Shown: positions 11,358-22,552 of the stretch, one piece after another | Numbering within the stretch: the stretch's first letter is position 1 | How the letters are laid out: every line of letters starts with the position of its first letter | Assembly (NCBI GenBank): GCA_904066235.2 | Contig: CAJFCV020000006.1 | Coordinates: 5,642,001-5,706,000, forward strand | Origin: Bursaphelenchus xylophilus | Lineage: Eukaryota > Nematoda > Chromadorea > Rhabditida > Aphelenchoididae | Direction of reading: 5' to 3' | DNA length: 64,000 nucleotides | Program-made: the position numbers and the translations under genes | The notes under the pieces: model-generated | Seen by the model: only the letters and a program-made list of their open reading frames with translations | What the model was told of the DNA's origin: nothing | Databases searched by the model: none

Positions 11358-11937
11358 ACTTACATCTGTTCACTTCTAGAAATTCTCCAAGGATTCCCAA
11401 AAAGAAATTTTTTTTTCTGTTGTAACCCGTTATTGAGTTTCCGAACGAAGTGTCAAAACGGTTTTTTATTCTTTTTTCGGAAATATTTTGGTTCGAGCCC
11501 ATCGATGCATCGAATTGTAGCAGTATAGTTTGTTCTTTTGTCGGAAAGACTGTTATCAACTGCGCAGAGTCAGTGGAAAGTTCTGTTTGTGTCCAGCTGA
11601 CCGGCCCCGCCTTTTAAGCCAGTCTTTTAATGAAAATCAAGACGTTGTTCTAGTTTCTTTTTGTCGATTGAACTGCGCAAACCTCTTTACGCGCTACAAG
11701 TTTTATAATTTCTTAAAGCGTTGTAGTGTGTTTTAAGCGGGTTTAATCATATCATTCGCCATAATTAGGTTTCAAATACGTTCGCGATGTTTCTGAACTT
11801 TTAGTCCGTAACAAACATCCTTCATCTGTTGTGTCCGATAAGCGTTCGTTATTTTTAGTCACGAGTTGAACGAAGAACCGGGCTCAGACCGAAGCTTGGT
11901 ACCTTTCATAGCTTAGCGGAGTGAATGGACCAAAACG
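11358..11937. promoter_or_regulatory. Shared 580-bp region between two divergent mitochondrial genes
   Basis: Lies between the start codons of UQCC1 (-) and the mitochondrial carrier (+). No gene fits here. A promoter acting in both directions is the simplest reading. A donor-like GTAAGT sits immediately before the UQCC1 ATG, so an upstream noncoding exon or alternative start is possible. Confidence 0.5.
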
Positions 11938-14900
11938 ATGCAAAGTGTCCACAAGAATGCGGGCAGTCCATTCTACCCCGATCCAAGTTTCCTGAGAACG
12001 CAAGAAAACGACGAGGCATGGAGGAAGTCCACCGAAGGAGGTCCGTCCTCCTCATCTTCTTCCCCAAAAGGTTCAGGGCCACGGACAGAAGGTAGATTTA
12101 TATTAATTTGTTCGTTTTGTTTGTTTAGGTCGCTTCTTTTGGCTTATTGTCGAAAGTTGTGGAAAGGTCACATCCCTGGGGGTATTCTAGACGGGTGTCG
12201 ACTTTTTCCAGAACTTTCGGAATGTGATTGTCCGTTTTTGATCGAGGTTCATTTTGTCGTATTACGAAACTTTCTTCTATACGTTGGCTAACTCAAATTT
12301 TAACTGCGGAAAGTAAATTCAAAAAGCATTAAAAAATTCCACGGGAACCTCGGTTTAAACTTTGTGTCAAGATTTTTATTTTGTTGTCCTGTTTGGCGCC
12401 AACTTTTTTCCCTACTAACTGTTCTTTCCCATCTAGTAGCAACCGCATCCCTTGAAGGAGTCCCGTTGGACAAAATAAATCCGCTAGCCGCCCATCAGCC
12501 ACAGGCCCCACTGATCCAGGGATCGGTGTCCAAAGAAGCAGCCGTCAAGACCCATGTTAATTTAAGTGGCCTGAGTAAGGAGAAAGAATGCCAGATACGA
12601 GAACTCTACGACAGATTGGACATGGATAATGATGGAACGATCAATATTAGAGATCTGTCGCTAGCTTTGCAGAAGGAGGTACCACATATTCCGAGCAATT
12701 TAGCACCGGTAAGACTGAAGTGTGAAGAATTGTATAAAGGTGGATGTTACACAGGGTGCGGCAATTGTATACAAATTTTAGTTTTCCGCCAAATGTTAAG
12801 ATTTTTTTCTGAATCCTGAGAGTCTGCATTTTTGTTTGATACCACATATGTTATAAAAACCCAGAAATTCCATCATTTGCATGGTGAATGTCAGAAATAT
12901 TTTTTTTTCACTGCTTTTATTGGGTACAAAAGGGTCCGCGGAAAAAAGAGCCTTGCGTAGAATAGGGTGCAATCAAAAAATTGCTTCTAAAGGATTAAAA
13001 GCTTTTTTAGGCATAATTTTTGCGATAAACCAATTTAAATTGGGCTACAAAGTTTCCGCACCGGTATATTGTGAATTTCTTTGCAGAAGATTCTCCGAAC
13101 GATATCAAAAGAGGATAAAGATTGGATCAACTACTCTGAGTTTACTCAGTATGTTGTTGAGCATGAAAGGCGTCTGGAAAAGGTCTTCGAAGAATTGGAT
13201 CGAAATAAAGACGGTAAGAAAACTTCTGGGAAGTTTAATCAAAGTTAGACTTCACTGTCACCATAGTGTTCTAATTGTTCTGCCGGGCTGTTATTACACT
13301 CATAAAGCAGTCTCTGGTTCACGTGAAGATTCATTTGATTGTGTTTTGATAGAGATTGCGGAGAAGAGAGAGGCGGTCAGAAAAAGAAAATACCCGATAA
13401 AAGAAGGGGAAAGTACGACATGAGGTCTGCTCAGTGACGTATAGGGAAGAGAGCACGGCGAATAATAGATCACAACAAATCACTGAAGAGATTCGAATTG
13501 ATTCGACATCTGCAATTAATATCTGTACTATCCTTGATTGTTTCAGGTTTCATTGATGAGAAGGAGATCAAAAACTATTGCCATGATTATGGTATGCCAC
13601 TTAGTGATGCAAAAGCCACACATATCGTCAATCAGATGGATCAAACGGGATCAAGTTCGATAGATATCAACGAATTCAAGGATTACATGTTGCTCTACCC
13701 ATCAACTGATCCTTTGGAGATTGCCAAATTCTGGAGGCATAATCTGGTAGGATGTTTTTACTTTGATTTGAGTTATTTTGTTGACCACAAAATATGAAAA
13801 ATTAAAGTTTTCACGTTTTTGTAATTTTTTGTAATCGGCCGTTCTTCGGTCAGTCGCTATGAAAAATGGTCCATAGTAACAACAAGGTCAGAAGAAATGG
13901 TTATAAAGAGACATTCTTGAAGGTGATCGACATTGGAGAAGACAGCCAAATCCCCGAGGATTTCTCTCCATTGGAACTCGAGACTGGTGTTTGGTGGAGA
14001 CATTTGGTTGCTGGGGGAGTCGCTGGATGTATGAGCAGGACGTGCACAGCACCGTTGGATCGACTCAAAGTCTTCCTTCAGGTAAATTGCATTATAAATA
14101 ATTTTTTCTCTATTAATTTGTTTATTGATATTGTTTTAGGTACATTCGAGTAAAAAGAACCCGTATGGAGTGGTGGGTGCAATAAAATACTTACACGGTG
14201 AAGGTGGTGTCAAATCCTTTTGGAGAGGCAATGGAATCAACGTCGTGAAGATCGCTCCAGAGTCAGCTTTTAAGTTTATGGCCTACGAACAGATCAAAAG
14301 ATTGATCCAAAGGTGGAAAGGAAGCGAAGAGTTGTCGATACAGGAGCGATTCTTGGCCGGATCTTCAGCTGGAGCAATCGCCCAGTCGATAATTTATCCA
14401 TTGGAAGTGTTGAAGACTCGACTTGCCCTTCGGAAAAGTGGTCAATTGGATAAAGGCCTCATTTCATTCGCCAAACACATGTACAAAACAGAAGGATTAA
14501 TATGTTTTTATAAGGTAAGGAGGTATACAATGTGATATGTTGAGTTTCAGGGTTACATTCCCAATCTATTAGGTATCATTCCGTATGCGGGTATTGATCT
14601 GGCCATCTACGAGACACTGAAAGGACATTATCTAAAACATAATCAGGTCAGCGAGCCGGGAGTTCTGGCGTTACTGGCATGTGGAACTTGTAGTAGTACG
14701 TGTGGGCAATTGGCCAGTTATCCGTTGGCTCTGATCAGGACGAGACTGCAAGCAAGGAGTGAGTTTTTTAAATCGTATTAATCTTCATTTTTTCTATGAT
14801 AATTTTTATTTGCAGCGTTATCCAACGACAAAAACCAGCCAGATACGATGATGGGTCAAGTGAGGTACATCATGAAGAACGAGGGCCCTGCGGGCTTGTA

Positions 14901-15003
14901 TAGAGGCATTACCCCCAACTTCATGAAAGTAATCCCAGCCGTCAGCATCTCTTACGTCGTCTACGAGACTGTCCGAAAACAATTAGGCGCCAAAATGTCA
15001 TAG
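11938..15003 (+). CDS. SLC25A24: Calcium-binding mitochondrial carrier (SCaMC, SLC25A24/25 type)
   Basis: Inner-membrane ATP-Mg/phosphate exchanger gated by Ca2+ on the intermembrane side. Exons: 11938-12091, 12437-12708, 13087-13213, 13547-13746, 13923-14081, 14140-14514, 14551-14758, 14816-15003; 560 residues. The N-terminal half has EF-hands ([39 protein letters not shown]) plus a degenerate one around [11 protein letters not shown]. The C-terminal half has three carrier repeats with the signatures PLDRLKV, PLEVLKT and PLALIRT. The third lacks the acidic residue, as in the family generally. The acceptor for exon 5 (TTGAAG|GTG) is weak and is the least certain boundary. AATAAA overlaps the region just after the stop (15004-15009). 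Confidence 0.96.
12751..13063. mobile_element. Degenerate CAGGG-ended element in an intron
   Basis: Sits in intron 2 of the carrier gene. It starts CAGGGTGCGGCAA and ends near CCGCACCGGTA. Inside is TGTTTGATACCACATATGTT, nearly the same as a segment in the arms of the element at 5238-6113 (from about 5348). The terminal repeats are poorly matched, so limits are approximate. Confidence 0.45.
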
Positions 15004-15657
15004 AATAAAATGAACATACTGGTTGATTTTAGTGTAGATTTGTGCTCAAGGTCCTCTGCGCGCCCTCCGAGTGTTATATTCTCCATCTGCAATATGAAAA
15101 TAGGAAGGAATCGTGTCCGAAGACCATATTGTTAACCGTTTTCTTGTCGTCTCAGCATTTTTGACAGCTTCGTTAGTCTTCCACTGTCTTCTTAATCGTC
15201 TCTTATGTTCAGGAATTGGTCACATCTTCTCTGTCTAATGTAGCTATTGTATATCTGGATTCATTTACTCGGTGTCGCTTCGGAATAGGGTAATAACTTA
15301 GTATTCTGGACAACTTTAATGTCGATAAACTAATTAATTTTACCGTTAAGTGGTGGATGGCTGTGATAAGTTTGAGTTGAAAATCTAAAAATATTGAACA
15401 ATTTTTATGTGTGAAAATTTGGGTTGTTAATTTGACGGATTTTTTTTAATCTGACGTCAAATTGGCGTCATTTTCGTCGTTTTGACTGAATTGAAAATTT
15501 GACAGTGGAAATGACAGAAAAATTAGACATGACGAAAATGTGAGCAATTTGACATCGTGACTAACGCGTCAAGTTGACGACTAAACAACCCTAGTAAAAA
15601 TCAGTAAGGTCCCTCCATTCTGATTTACCTTTTTTACAGTGATTTCCTGCCCTTGAG
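15004..15657. promoter_or_regulatory. 3' UTR of the carrier gene and upstream region of NELF-E
   Basis: A 655-bp spacer between two same-strand genes. It starts with the poly(A) signal at 15004-15009. Around 15425-15570 are many copies of TTTGAC, GTCAA and GACG on both strands, a low-complexity patch. TTTTTACAG ends at 15639, 18 bases before the NELF-E ATG, and could be a trans-splice or leader-intron acceptor. Confidence 0.4.
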
Positions 15658-17660
15658 ATGCTGCAAATTCCAAGTGGACTGACAGCTGAAGAGAAACAGC
15701 TTAGAAAGACCTACGAATTTGTCAAGAACATTGTAAGACCTCTCAGGAACGGGTTGTAATCGATTGTATTGGGTCTATTTTGTCTACAGTTTACCATTTT
15801 TTAGCGGAAAACCATTGAGAACGCTCAGAAAGCACAACATTTGGGAACAACGGCCGCCAAAAAAAGTACGAATGGAAATGAAGGCAAGTATAATGTAAGA
15901 TTATGGGCACAATGAGATGATCCAAATGAATCGAGTTGTTTTAGATCTTGATCACAATATGGCCGAAGTCAAAAAGAAGTTGGCAAAGGGAGTAATCAAA
16001 GTGGCCAAGGACGAGAAACACACCTTTAAAAGGATTCATGGACAGAAGAGAGAGTTCGTCAATTACGTGGACCAGCCAATTAATATTGATGTGGAACCTG
16101 CGCCATCTTCTTCGGATCCAATCAGCGCAAAGTCAACCACACCTGAGACGCAAAACACAAATCTTTATATCCGAGGATTTGAATTGGATTATGATCTGAT
16201 CCGAGAGACATTTTCTCAGTTCGGATACGTGGTCAGATGTTACATCGAAGAACATAAACGGTAGGTGTGTTATTTGAAAAGCCGATAAAGGATGATTTTT
16301 ATGTAATAAGTCATATTTCAGAGCTGGATTTATAAACTTTTCGACTCCAGAAGAAGCCGAGAAGGCGCTACAAATGAATGGACAGAGAGTTGGACAATCC
16401 AACCTGAGGGTCGAATATGCCAGGAAAAGGGATAATACTCGAAGATATTCACAGAGCCACAGATATAACGCAGAGGAGACAGAGACTAAAAGAGGTAAGA
16501 TCTTCAAGAGCGGGAGCCAATGGCCAAAAGCGCTTCCTTCTGCAATGCATTGCGTCATGGAAAAAATTTTGGCTGGCCGATCCAGTCAGTCTTTTCGCTA
16601 GCCAATAGAAGGTTTGGCTGTAATTTGAACTCATTGGCTTGCTGGTTACAGAATTTTGTAAGATTGGCTGTACATAGTGGGCCAATACCCGATCTGCCTC
16701 AAATGAAGGATGGCCCCAAAAAACCTTCCACCGAGGAAAGTGAAAATCTGGGAAAGCAGAATGTCAACGAACCATTATTTTGATATTTTCATATTCAATT
16801 TAACCGCAATTTCGGGCAGACATTGATTGGCTCCTCCTCCCTTCTTTCCAAAAGGCCAACTTTCTCGCTCTCTCTCTTGACAAGGAAAGTACTTTTATGG
16901 GGGCTCCTACTTTTTGACGGGACATACCTCAAAAAATCAGAAAAAATGTGCTGATCAAGGATATATAAATCTTAGCTGCCCATTTTAGGTTTTTAGGGGT
17001 GAAAATGCCCAAAAACTGGCTTAATTTCCCTAAAAAAGGCGCAGGCATTCGAAATGATAAAAAGCGCAGTCGGTCTCTTTCTTCGGAAGAGAGCGGTGTG
17101 GCCGAGTGATTAGTGCCGTAGTCTGGGAATCAAGAGGGAGCACGCCGCACGGGTTCGATTTCCCTTTTGGGCTGAATCAACTTTTTTGGAAGTTGAAGGT
17201 CGGAAAAATAAATTTTTGGGCCAAGACTGTCTTATTACGTCTTAGAAACTCAATAAACACCATTTTAAGCCAAAATAAAAATTTTAAACCTGTGAAAAAT
17301 TAAGCAAAAAGGGGTTCATATAGGACTCTAAGTCAACTTCCGATTGAGTTTTCACCCCTAAAAACCTAAAATGGGCAGGTAAGATCTATATATCCTTGAT
17401 CAGCACATTTTTTCTGATTTTTTGAGATATGTCCCGTCAAAAAGTAGGAGCCCCCATAAAAGTACTTTCCTTGTGAAAAGAATGTTATTTTTGGTCAAGG
17501 ATGGATTTTTTGGGGGTATTCGCTTGCGCTTTTGGCCGCTGGACCCTGTCCCACACTGTATGTTGTAATATTGAATTTAATTACAGTACGAACTGATTCC
17601 AACACAAGCGATCGTCAAAGAGCCATGGTTTCATATGAAGATGGAGAGATCTTTGATTAG
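15658..17660 (+). CDS. NELFE: Negative elongation factor E (NELF-E), RRM protein
   Basis: RNA-binding subunit of NELF, which with DSIF holds RNA polymerase II in promoter-proximal pause. Exons: 15658-15732, 15805-15883, 15945-16260, 16322-16494, 17587-17660; 238 residues. Three parts match animal NELF-E in order: the N-terminal IPSGLTAEEKQLRK (animal form IPPGLSEEE...), a middle segment EVKKKLAKGVIKVAKDEKHT leading to FKR, and an RRM (NLYIRGFELDY, RNP1-like AGFINFSTPEEA). A short C-terminal tail RAMVSYEDGEIFD resembles the family's end. The protein is shorter than human NELF-E because the Arg-Asp repeat region is missing. Intron 2 appears to be GC-AG (AAG|GCAAGT). Other donors there break the frame. 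The last intron is 1,092 bp and full of repeat sequence. A generic RRM protein is the alternative, but the matching termini make NELF-E much more likely. Confidence 0.85.
16879..17474. mobile_element. Foldback element, ACAAGGAAAGTACTT family, copy 2
   Basis: Lies in the last intron of NELF-E. Arms of about 140-165 bp (16879-17040 and 17335-17474) are near-perfect complements, with tips ACAAGGAAAGTACTTTTATG. The tips match the element at 7965-8423, but the inner arm sequence differs. The roughly 290-bp loop holds the tRNA-like relic at 17092-17172. Confidence 0.75.
17092..17172 (+). pseudogene. tRNA-like relic (type II, Leu/Ser-like)
   Basis: An A-box-like stretch TGGCCGAGTGATTAG begins at 17099 and a B-box GGTTCGATT is at 17152-17160. 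This spacing fits a long-variable-arm tRNA. If TTCGATT is the T loop, the T stem pairs only partly. The expected acceptor strands (AGCGGTG and TTTGGGC) do not pair, and I can define no anticodon stem. It is therefore a decayed tRNA gene or the head of a tRNA-derived short element, not a working tRNA. Confidence 0.55.
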
Positions 17661-18962
17661 TTTTGTAATGCAACGCGTGCATTCGGGATCTCGTTGAACT
17701 GATGGGCATCACTTTCGATTGTTTACTACTCTTTATTTCTGACAACCATTAAATTAAAGTATCCCATCGGAAAGGCTATTTTTGAAGTAAAGAGAGCTCC
17801 CATTTTAAGCACCTTATGAAAACATATCTTAATTATTGTGTGAATATCAGATTAAATGCTCTCCGGACGTCCCATTAGAGCCACCGGGCATGAAATGTAA
17901 GTTTACATTAAAGCATGTCATTGTAGACTTGCCTCTGGCCGTCTAATCTCTTCGCTTTTTAATAATTCACAGCAGAGGGACGTTTTACAACCTTGGCAAA
18001 CTTTCCTTTCCACCTGTGATTACACCTGTCAGTTCTGCCCTCAGGGCCTGAGAGGAGTGACTCAATGCAAAGAGGTCTTATCATTGCTTGTACAACGATG
18101 GTGTTATCACAGTTGCTGAGGAGGGTTTCTGGTGAGAAAAGCGGGATCTTGGAGTTTGGGATACCCTGAGGGAGGAGTTGGTAATGTTATGCATGTCACA
18201 ACTTATTTTCAGTATTTTTTTAAGAAGTTTATTTTTTGAGCTGTAATTTGAAGTAATATTCTACTGTTAGCGTTTTGGCTAGATCTCTTTCAATATTTAT
18301 TTTTTTAGCGCCCACAGTAACCTTCTTTATGTTCTAGCCACCCTCTTTTTTTATAGTTTTAAAACTTGTAATTGTACTACTATATTCACATTCATCCTGT
18401 GTTTCCCTCCAAATTCCAAACCACGAGCAAGTCTCCGTATGCACCGAATTGGTTATATCCCCTGGAAAAGGATTTACATTCAAGTCATCATCCTCTTTGT
18501 ACACATTAAGTGCCGATTAAGGGAGTCACAAAATAATTTTGGTTACCAAGGAAATATTTGATTGAACCAAGCCGAGAGATGGATGTCTTCTTGTTGGCTG
18601 AGATGGGTGTGGTGGTGATGAATAAGACGGGAGAGGTGATAAGGCTCAATAAACAGCTTCAGGAACACAACTCGAGGGACGGACGGGTTGAGTGGAGAGG
18701 TGCTGCACGTTTTTTCGGGGTGATCGTTGAGTCATTGGGAAGTTGCGGCGACGTTTTTCGGTCCTTAAAAGTCTAATTGTAATACAAGTTTGGTTTTCCG
18801 TGGGCCGTCTCCCTTTTTCAACTGTCTGTTGCGAAGGGCGCTGAGAAATAAAGAATTAAACTGACATCCGACGGGACGGCGTACCGAATTAAAGCCGTGA
18901 TATATCATATCATATTGTATTTGACTTTATTCAACCTTTTTTACCGTATTTTAGCCCCAGCT
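17661..18962. other. Gene-free spacer between NELF-E and the Myb/SANT-like gene
   Basis: 1.3 kb. ATTAAA at about 17750 may end NELF-E. A palindromic GCCCTCAGGGC lies at 18038-18048. The open frame 18558-18776 has no recognisable features. The next gene's likely leader acceptor ATTTTAG ends at 18954. Confidence 0.35.
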
Positions 18963-20216
18963 ATGGTGGATCCGACTTCAGAAGCGTCTTCCACACTTCC
19001 TTCAGCCTCTAGTAACCAAAGTCCGACATCCATAAAAAGTGGGATGAATGACAAGATCCCTTCGAATCACTCTGATCTTATAATCGCCATGATCTTGGCC
19101 AGATCCGATGAATTATTTGCGGATAATCGGAAGAGAAAGCCGATTTATAATGCGAGAAGAAAAGCCAAATGGAAGGAGCTGGTGGAGAATCTAAATCAAC
19201 AACTCGGGATGGACTATTCAGTGGAAAGAGTTAAGAACAATTACCATTACAGGGTGACGTCACTCAAGAGAAATATGAATCGACAAATGACGTAAGGGAA
19301 TGACAATAATTTTTTATTATTTGGAATACATTTACTATAGGTTTACTAGTAATTTCAGTACTCTAAAAGAGGATGTGTCGCTGAATGAGAGTCCCGCATA
19401 TCAACAACTCAGTGAGATTGATCGTATGTTATATGAGGCCGTTAAGGCCGCCAACCAAGACGAATTCCAGCCTCCAATTAAACGGAAAAAGTGTAAGTGT
19501 AATATCAATCTTTTCGGATTAATTACGGATTATTTTTAGCGCAAGAAAAGAGCGAAGACCCTGAGGAGAAAACGGAAGGCTCTTTCGACCACAGTTTTAT
19601 CGACCGGTTGTTTGAGAATGGGAAAGAGGAGAGAAGTCTGTCCCCAGAATCCAACGATGACACAAATCTGAAGAAGATTATGGGGCAGATGATCAAAAAT
19701 CAGGCCGAATCATTTCAGGTAAAACTTGACTTTTTAAGTGCTAAATTTTCTAGGGCACGCAGTTTTTCCGTGCCTTTTTTTGTTTTTTTCCGTGCCCGTT
19801 TCTCTTCATGGGATTTGGTGCGCGACTGCTACTCATAAGAGGCAATGTTTCGCCTCGTCCTTCTTTTCGACCAGGCGAAACATTTCGCTGCTACTTTTGA
19901 CTGATACGAACGGATGACTGGCTTATTAGATAGACCAAAATCAAAGAAAATCTATTAATCTCGAGACGTTTCCTTGCTACGATCACATCAATGATTTTAG
20001 GCGTTGCGCAACTTCATGACCGAGCAAACCCTCCAACAGGCCAAGATAATCGAAATGATGGCAGCCACAGTAGAGCTGGTCCGTGAGAGCACCTCTCATC
20101 TGGAAAGGGCCTCCAATCTCTGTCCAACTTGTACTGGAAACCTCTTGGAAAAGGTGTTTCAACCTTATGGCCAGAAGGACGGAAAAGAGCCAAATGAATT
20201 GAGGATAGAAGAATAA
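18963..20216 (+). CDS. Myb/SANT- or MADF-like DNA-binding protein
   Basis: Exons: 18963-19291, 19359-19492, 19540-19718, 20001-20216; 285 residues. After a Ser/Thr/Pro-rich start there is a basic tri-helical region at about residues 40-105 (KWKELVENLNQQLGM, ERVKNNYHYRVTSLKR). Its pattern of W-K-x-L and a late Lys/Asn-rich recognition helix fits Myb/SANT-like or MADF-type domains. Downstream are acidic stretches and a predicted helix near the C terminus (EQTLQQAKIIEMMAATVELV) that could be a coiled coil for self-association. This makes a transcription regulator likely. I cannot name an orthologue. Gene boundaries are supported by four consistent splice phases. Confidence 0.65.
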
Positions 20217-22552
20217 GACGTTTAAATTATTTATTATGTAAATATCACTCAGTAAATGCATCCATTCTTCGACAACTTGTGTCCTTTTGTCGCGCGTGAT
20301 AAGGAAACCAACACAAACAAACGTCCCATCGTTAGGACCCAAACATATTCTAATATCTCCACCGTTTTTCATTGCATATTGGAAGAGATATTCAAAAAAG
20401 GTTCAACAGTCAAGGGCAGTTCCGAATTTGACATGAAGATTTTTTGCAATTTTGGAATAAAAGATTTGAAAGGATATCTATGGAGATGTTCCAACTTCCG
20501 CGAATGTCGTTTTAATACATTATAGAAGTAAATTTATAGAGATGAAGGGTTTTATAACGTACTTTATATAGCCTTCTCTTCAGGAAAGGTTAGAAAGCCA
20601 TTACCTTTATGGAAATGTCATCGCGATTTTAACCTCTTATGAGTAGTTGGATTCATGAAATATGCAGGCACTTGAGGGCTTTAGAAACTTACTTATGATG
20701 TGTGAGGCGCTTGCAAGAATATTTGTCATCATTTTATTGTGAACCGCGTGTCTGTCTAGGCTTCTTTTCTCACCCTGATATGTATGTAAATTCCGCCGTT
20801 CTTGTTTTTAACATTGTAAACAAAAGTAAATAAGGAAACTGCGTAATTGTGTGGGACTCCCCAACTTGGAAGGAAATCCGATGAGGCCCTCAACCCATGA
20901 TGCCAATTCCAGCCCGGTTTTATCTCCAGACAATCGTGTCCATTTATTTTTATTTCCATGGATTTCCGAACAAATGAGAATACTGTATTCTGAACCGCGC
21001 CATTAGCCAATGCTGGATGGTATCTAGCCTTGGAGACTGAAAAGAGTCATGGCGATATCTGGGGAAGACATTAGTCACATCTCTTCCTTGCGTACAACAT
21101 CTGCAATCTTTCGGATTATTAATTTGGCTTTGATCTGGACGACGATTTAATTTCGATCTTATAAAATCCCTTTGGATCTTCCATTTCTCGGAATCAAGGG
21201 CTTGGATTAAGATCCGGGCTGACGTCTGAACGAACGTTGCTAACTGTTTCTAAAGTTAGGTCCATTGTTACTTTGCTTCTTTTTGTTCTTTTCAGCTGAT
21301 CAGTCCGAACTCCGGGCTTTCATTAATCGACCTCTCCGGGCGTGTCGTTCTCGGGGCGTTGGGTTGCGCAGGTCTTGACAAACAAGTCTCTTCTCCACTT
21401 TCACGGTGTTGATCTCTTATTTTAAGTACGGTAAATCTTTTTATTTTGCGGCTGATGTTCTAATTGGGCGTTGCGGGTATTAATTGTTGGCTCGGGTGAT
21501 GGGACAGGTAATCGTGCCCTCGGGGGACGGCCCTTATTTTTGTTATTTGCGGTATTTAATTCGCTCGACGCGAAAACAGACCCGACAGCCGCGCAAAGAA
21601 CGGCCAAGCCAAGGTTCGGCCGTTTCGTAGAGGTTCGGCCGCCGCCTTCAGGCGCCGAATTTGGAGGGATGAGCAGACAAAGGAAGGCTGGCTAAATATT
21701 ATTAAGTTGTTACTTCCCAACTACACATGCACTTTGCAAAATCTGTACTTGGAAGTCGCGTTCCCGAGCATGTTCATCTTCAGAGTGACCATCAATTTCA
21801 TTATCTTACTTCTTTAGTCAGTTTTTTGTCATCGATGTAATCTAAGAGTGCATACTCTTTATAAATGCCCTGGGGTCAGGTGGTTTTGCGACTTTTATTT
21901 CAACAACCCCTCAGGCCATCATCGTTTTATTGGATGTTTTTTATGAGGTTTGGAGGTTTCAATAAACTCCTGGAAGGCCTATTCTCCCTTGATTAACCGT
22001 TCCTTCCTAAACTCCAAATATTCCAATTCCAATAAAGTAATGTCCGCGCAGAATTGTGTTGACAAACACCGAATCTCTAATGTCAGGCCCTATTTCCAGC
22101 CCAATTCGACTTCATCGCTGCGTTTTTATTTTGTTTTTTCGACTTTTGTTATTCAGATATTATGTGGGATGACTAATGTAATATTAAAGAACATAATTTA
22201 AGCCAGGCTTTTCTTTATTCTCCCCTCCGATGGGAACAGGAACACAATTTTTGGTATCGGGCCTTTTATTTTGGTTGTAATATGCATTCATTAACAGAAA
22301 GAGGCCCCTGCAAAAAAATTTTATCGCTAGGAATTGTAGGCCTGGAAGATCCTGAAAATTAATGTAATAAAGGAGGGTAACTTTTCAAAATGTAAGTAGT
22401 GCACGTTCCCCATTTGATACTTTAAACAAAAGGAAACAAATATCCTCAAAACTTTGACCATTCCTGGGGAGTTTATTGTCTAGTGTAATATGATTACCCA
22501 CTAATTGTATTGCCCGTTCCTTTTCTACTTTGCCCTTTATTTCAGCGTCCCC
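20217..22552. other. Gene-free stretch upstream of the GPCR gene
   Basis: 2.3 kb. Open frames at 20256-20525 and 20756-21010 carry no recognisable domain and lack splice or family support. A GC-rich patch at 21470-21670 has two copies of GGTTCGGCCG and a CGCC cluster, which stands out in this AT-rich DNA and may be regulatory. CCCCTCAGGCC occurs at 21907. The leader acceptor ATTTCAG for the GPCR ends at 22545. Confidence 0.35.

Noticed and set aside
12881..13423. 180-residue open frame in the carrier gene
   Set aside because: It reads exon 3 in a shifted frame together with an intronic element. The correct frame gives the EF-hand region.
17092..17172. A functional tRNA-Leu/Ser gene
   Set aside because: Acceptor stem strands do not pair and the antic­odon stem cannot be defined, so it is described as a relic.
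20256..20525. 89-residue open frame after the Myb/SANT-like gene
   Set aside because: No family features, probably 3' UTR and spacer.
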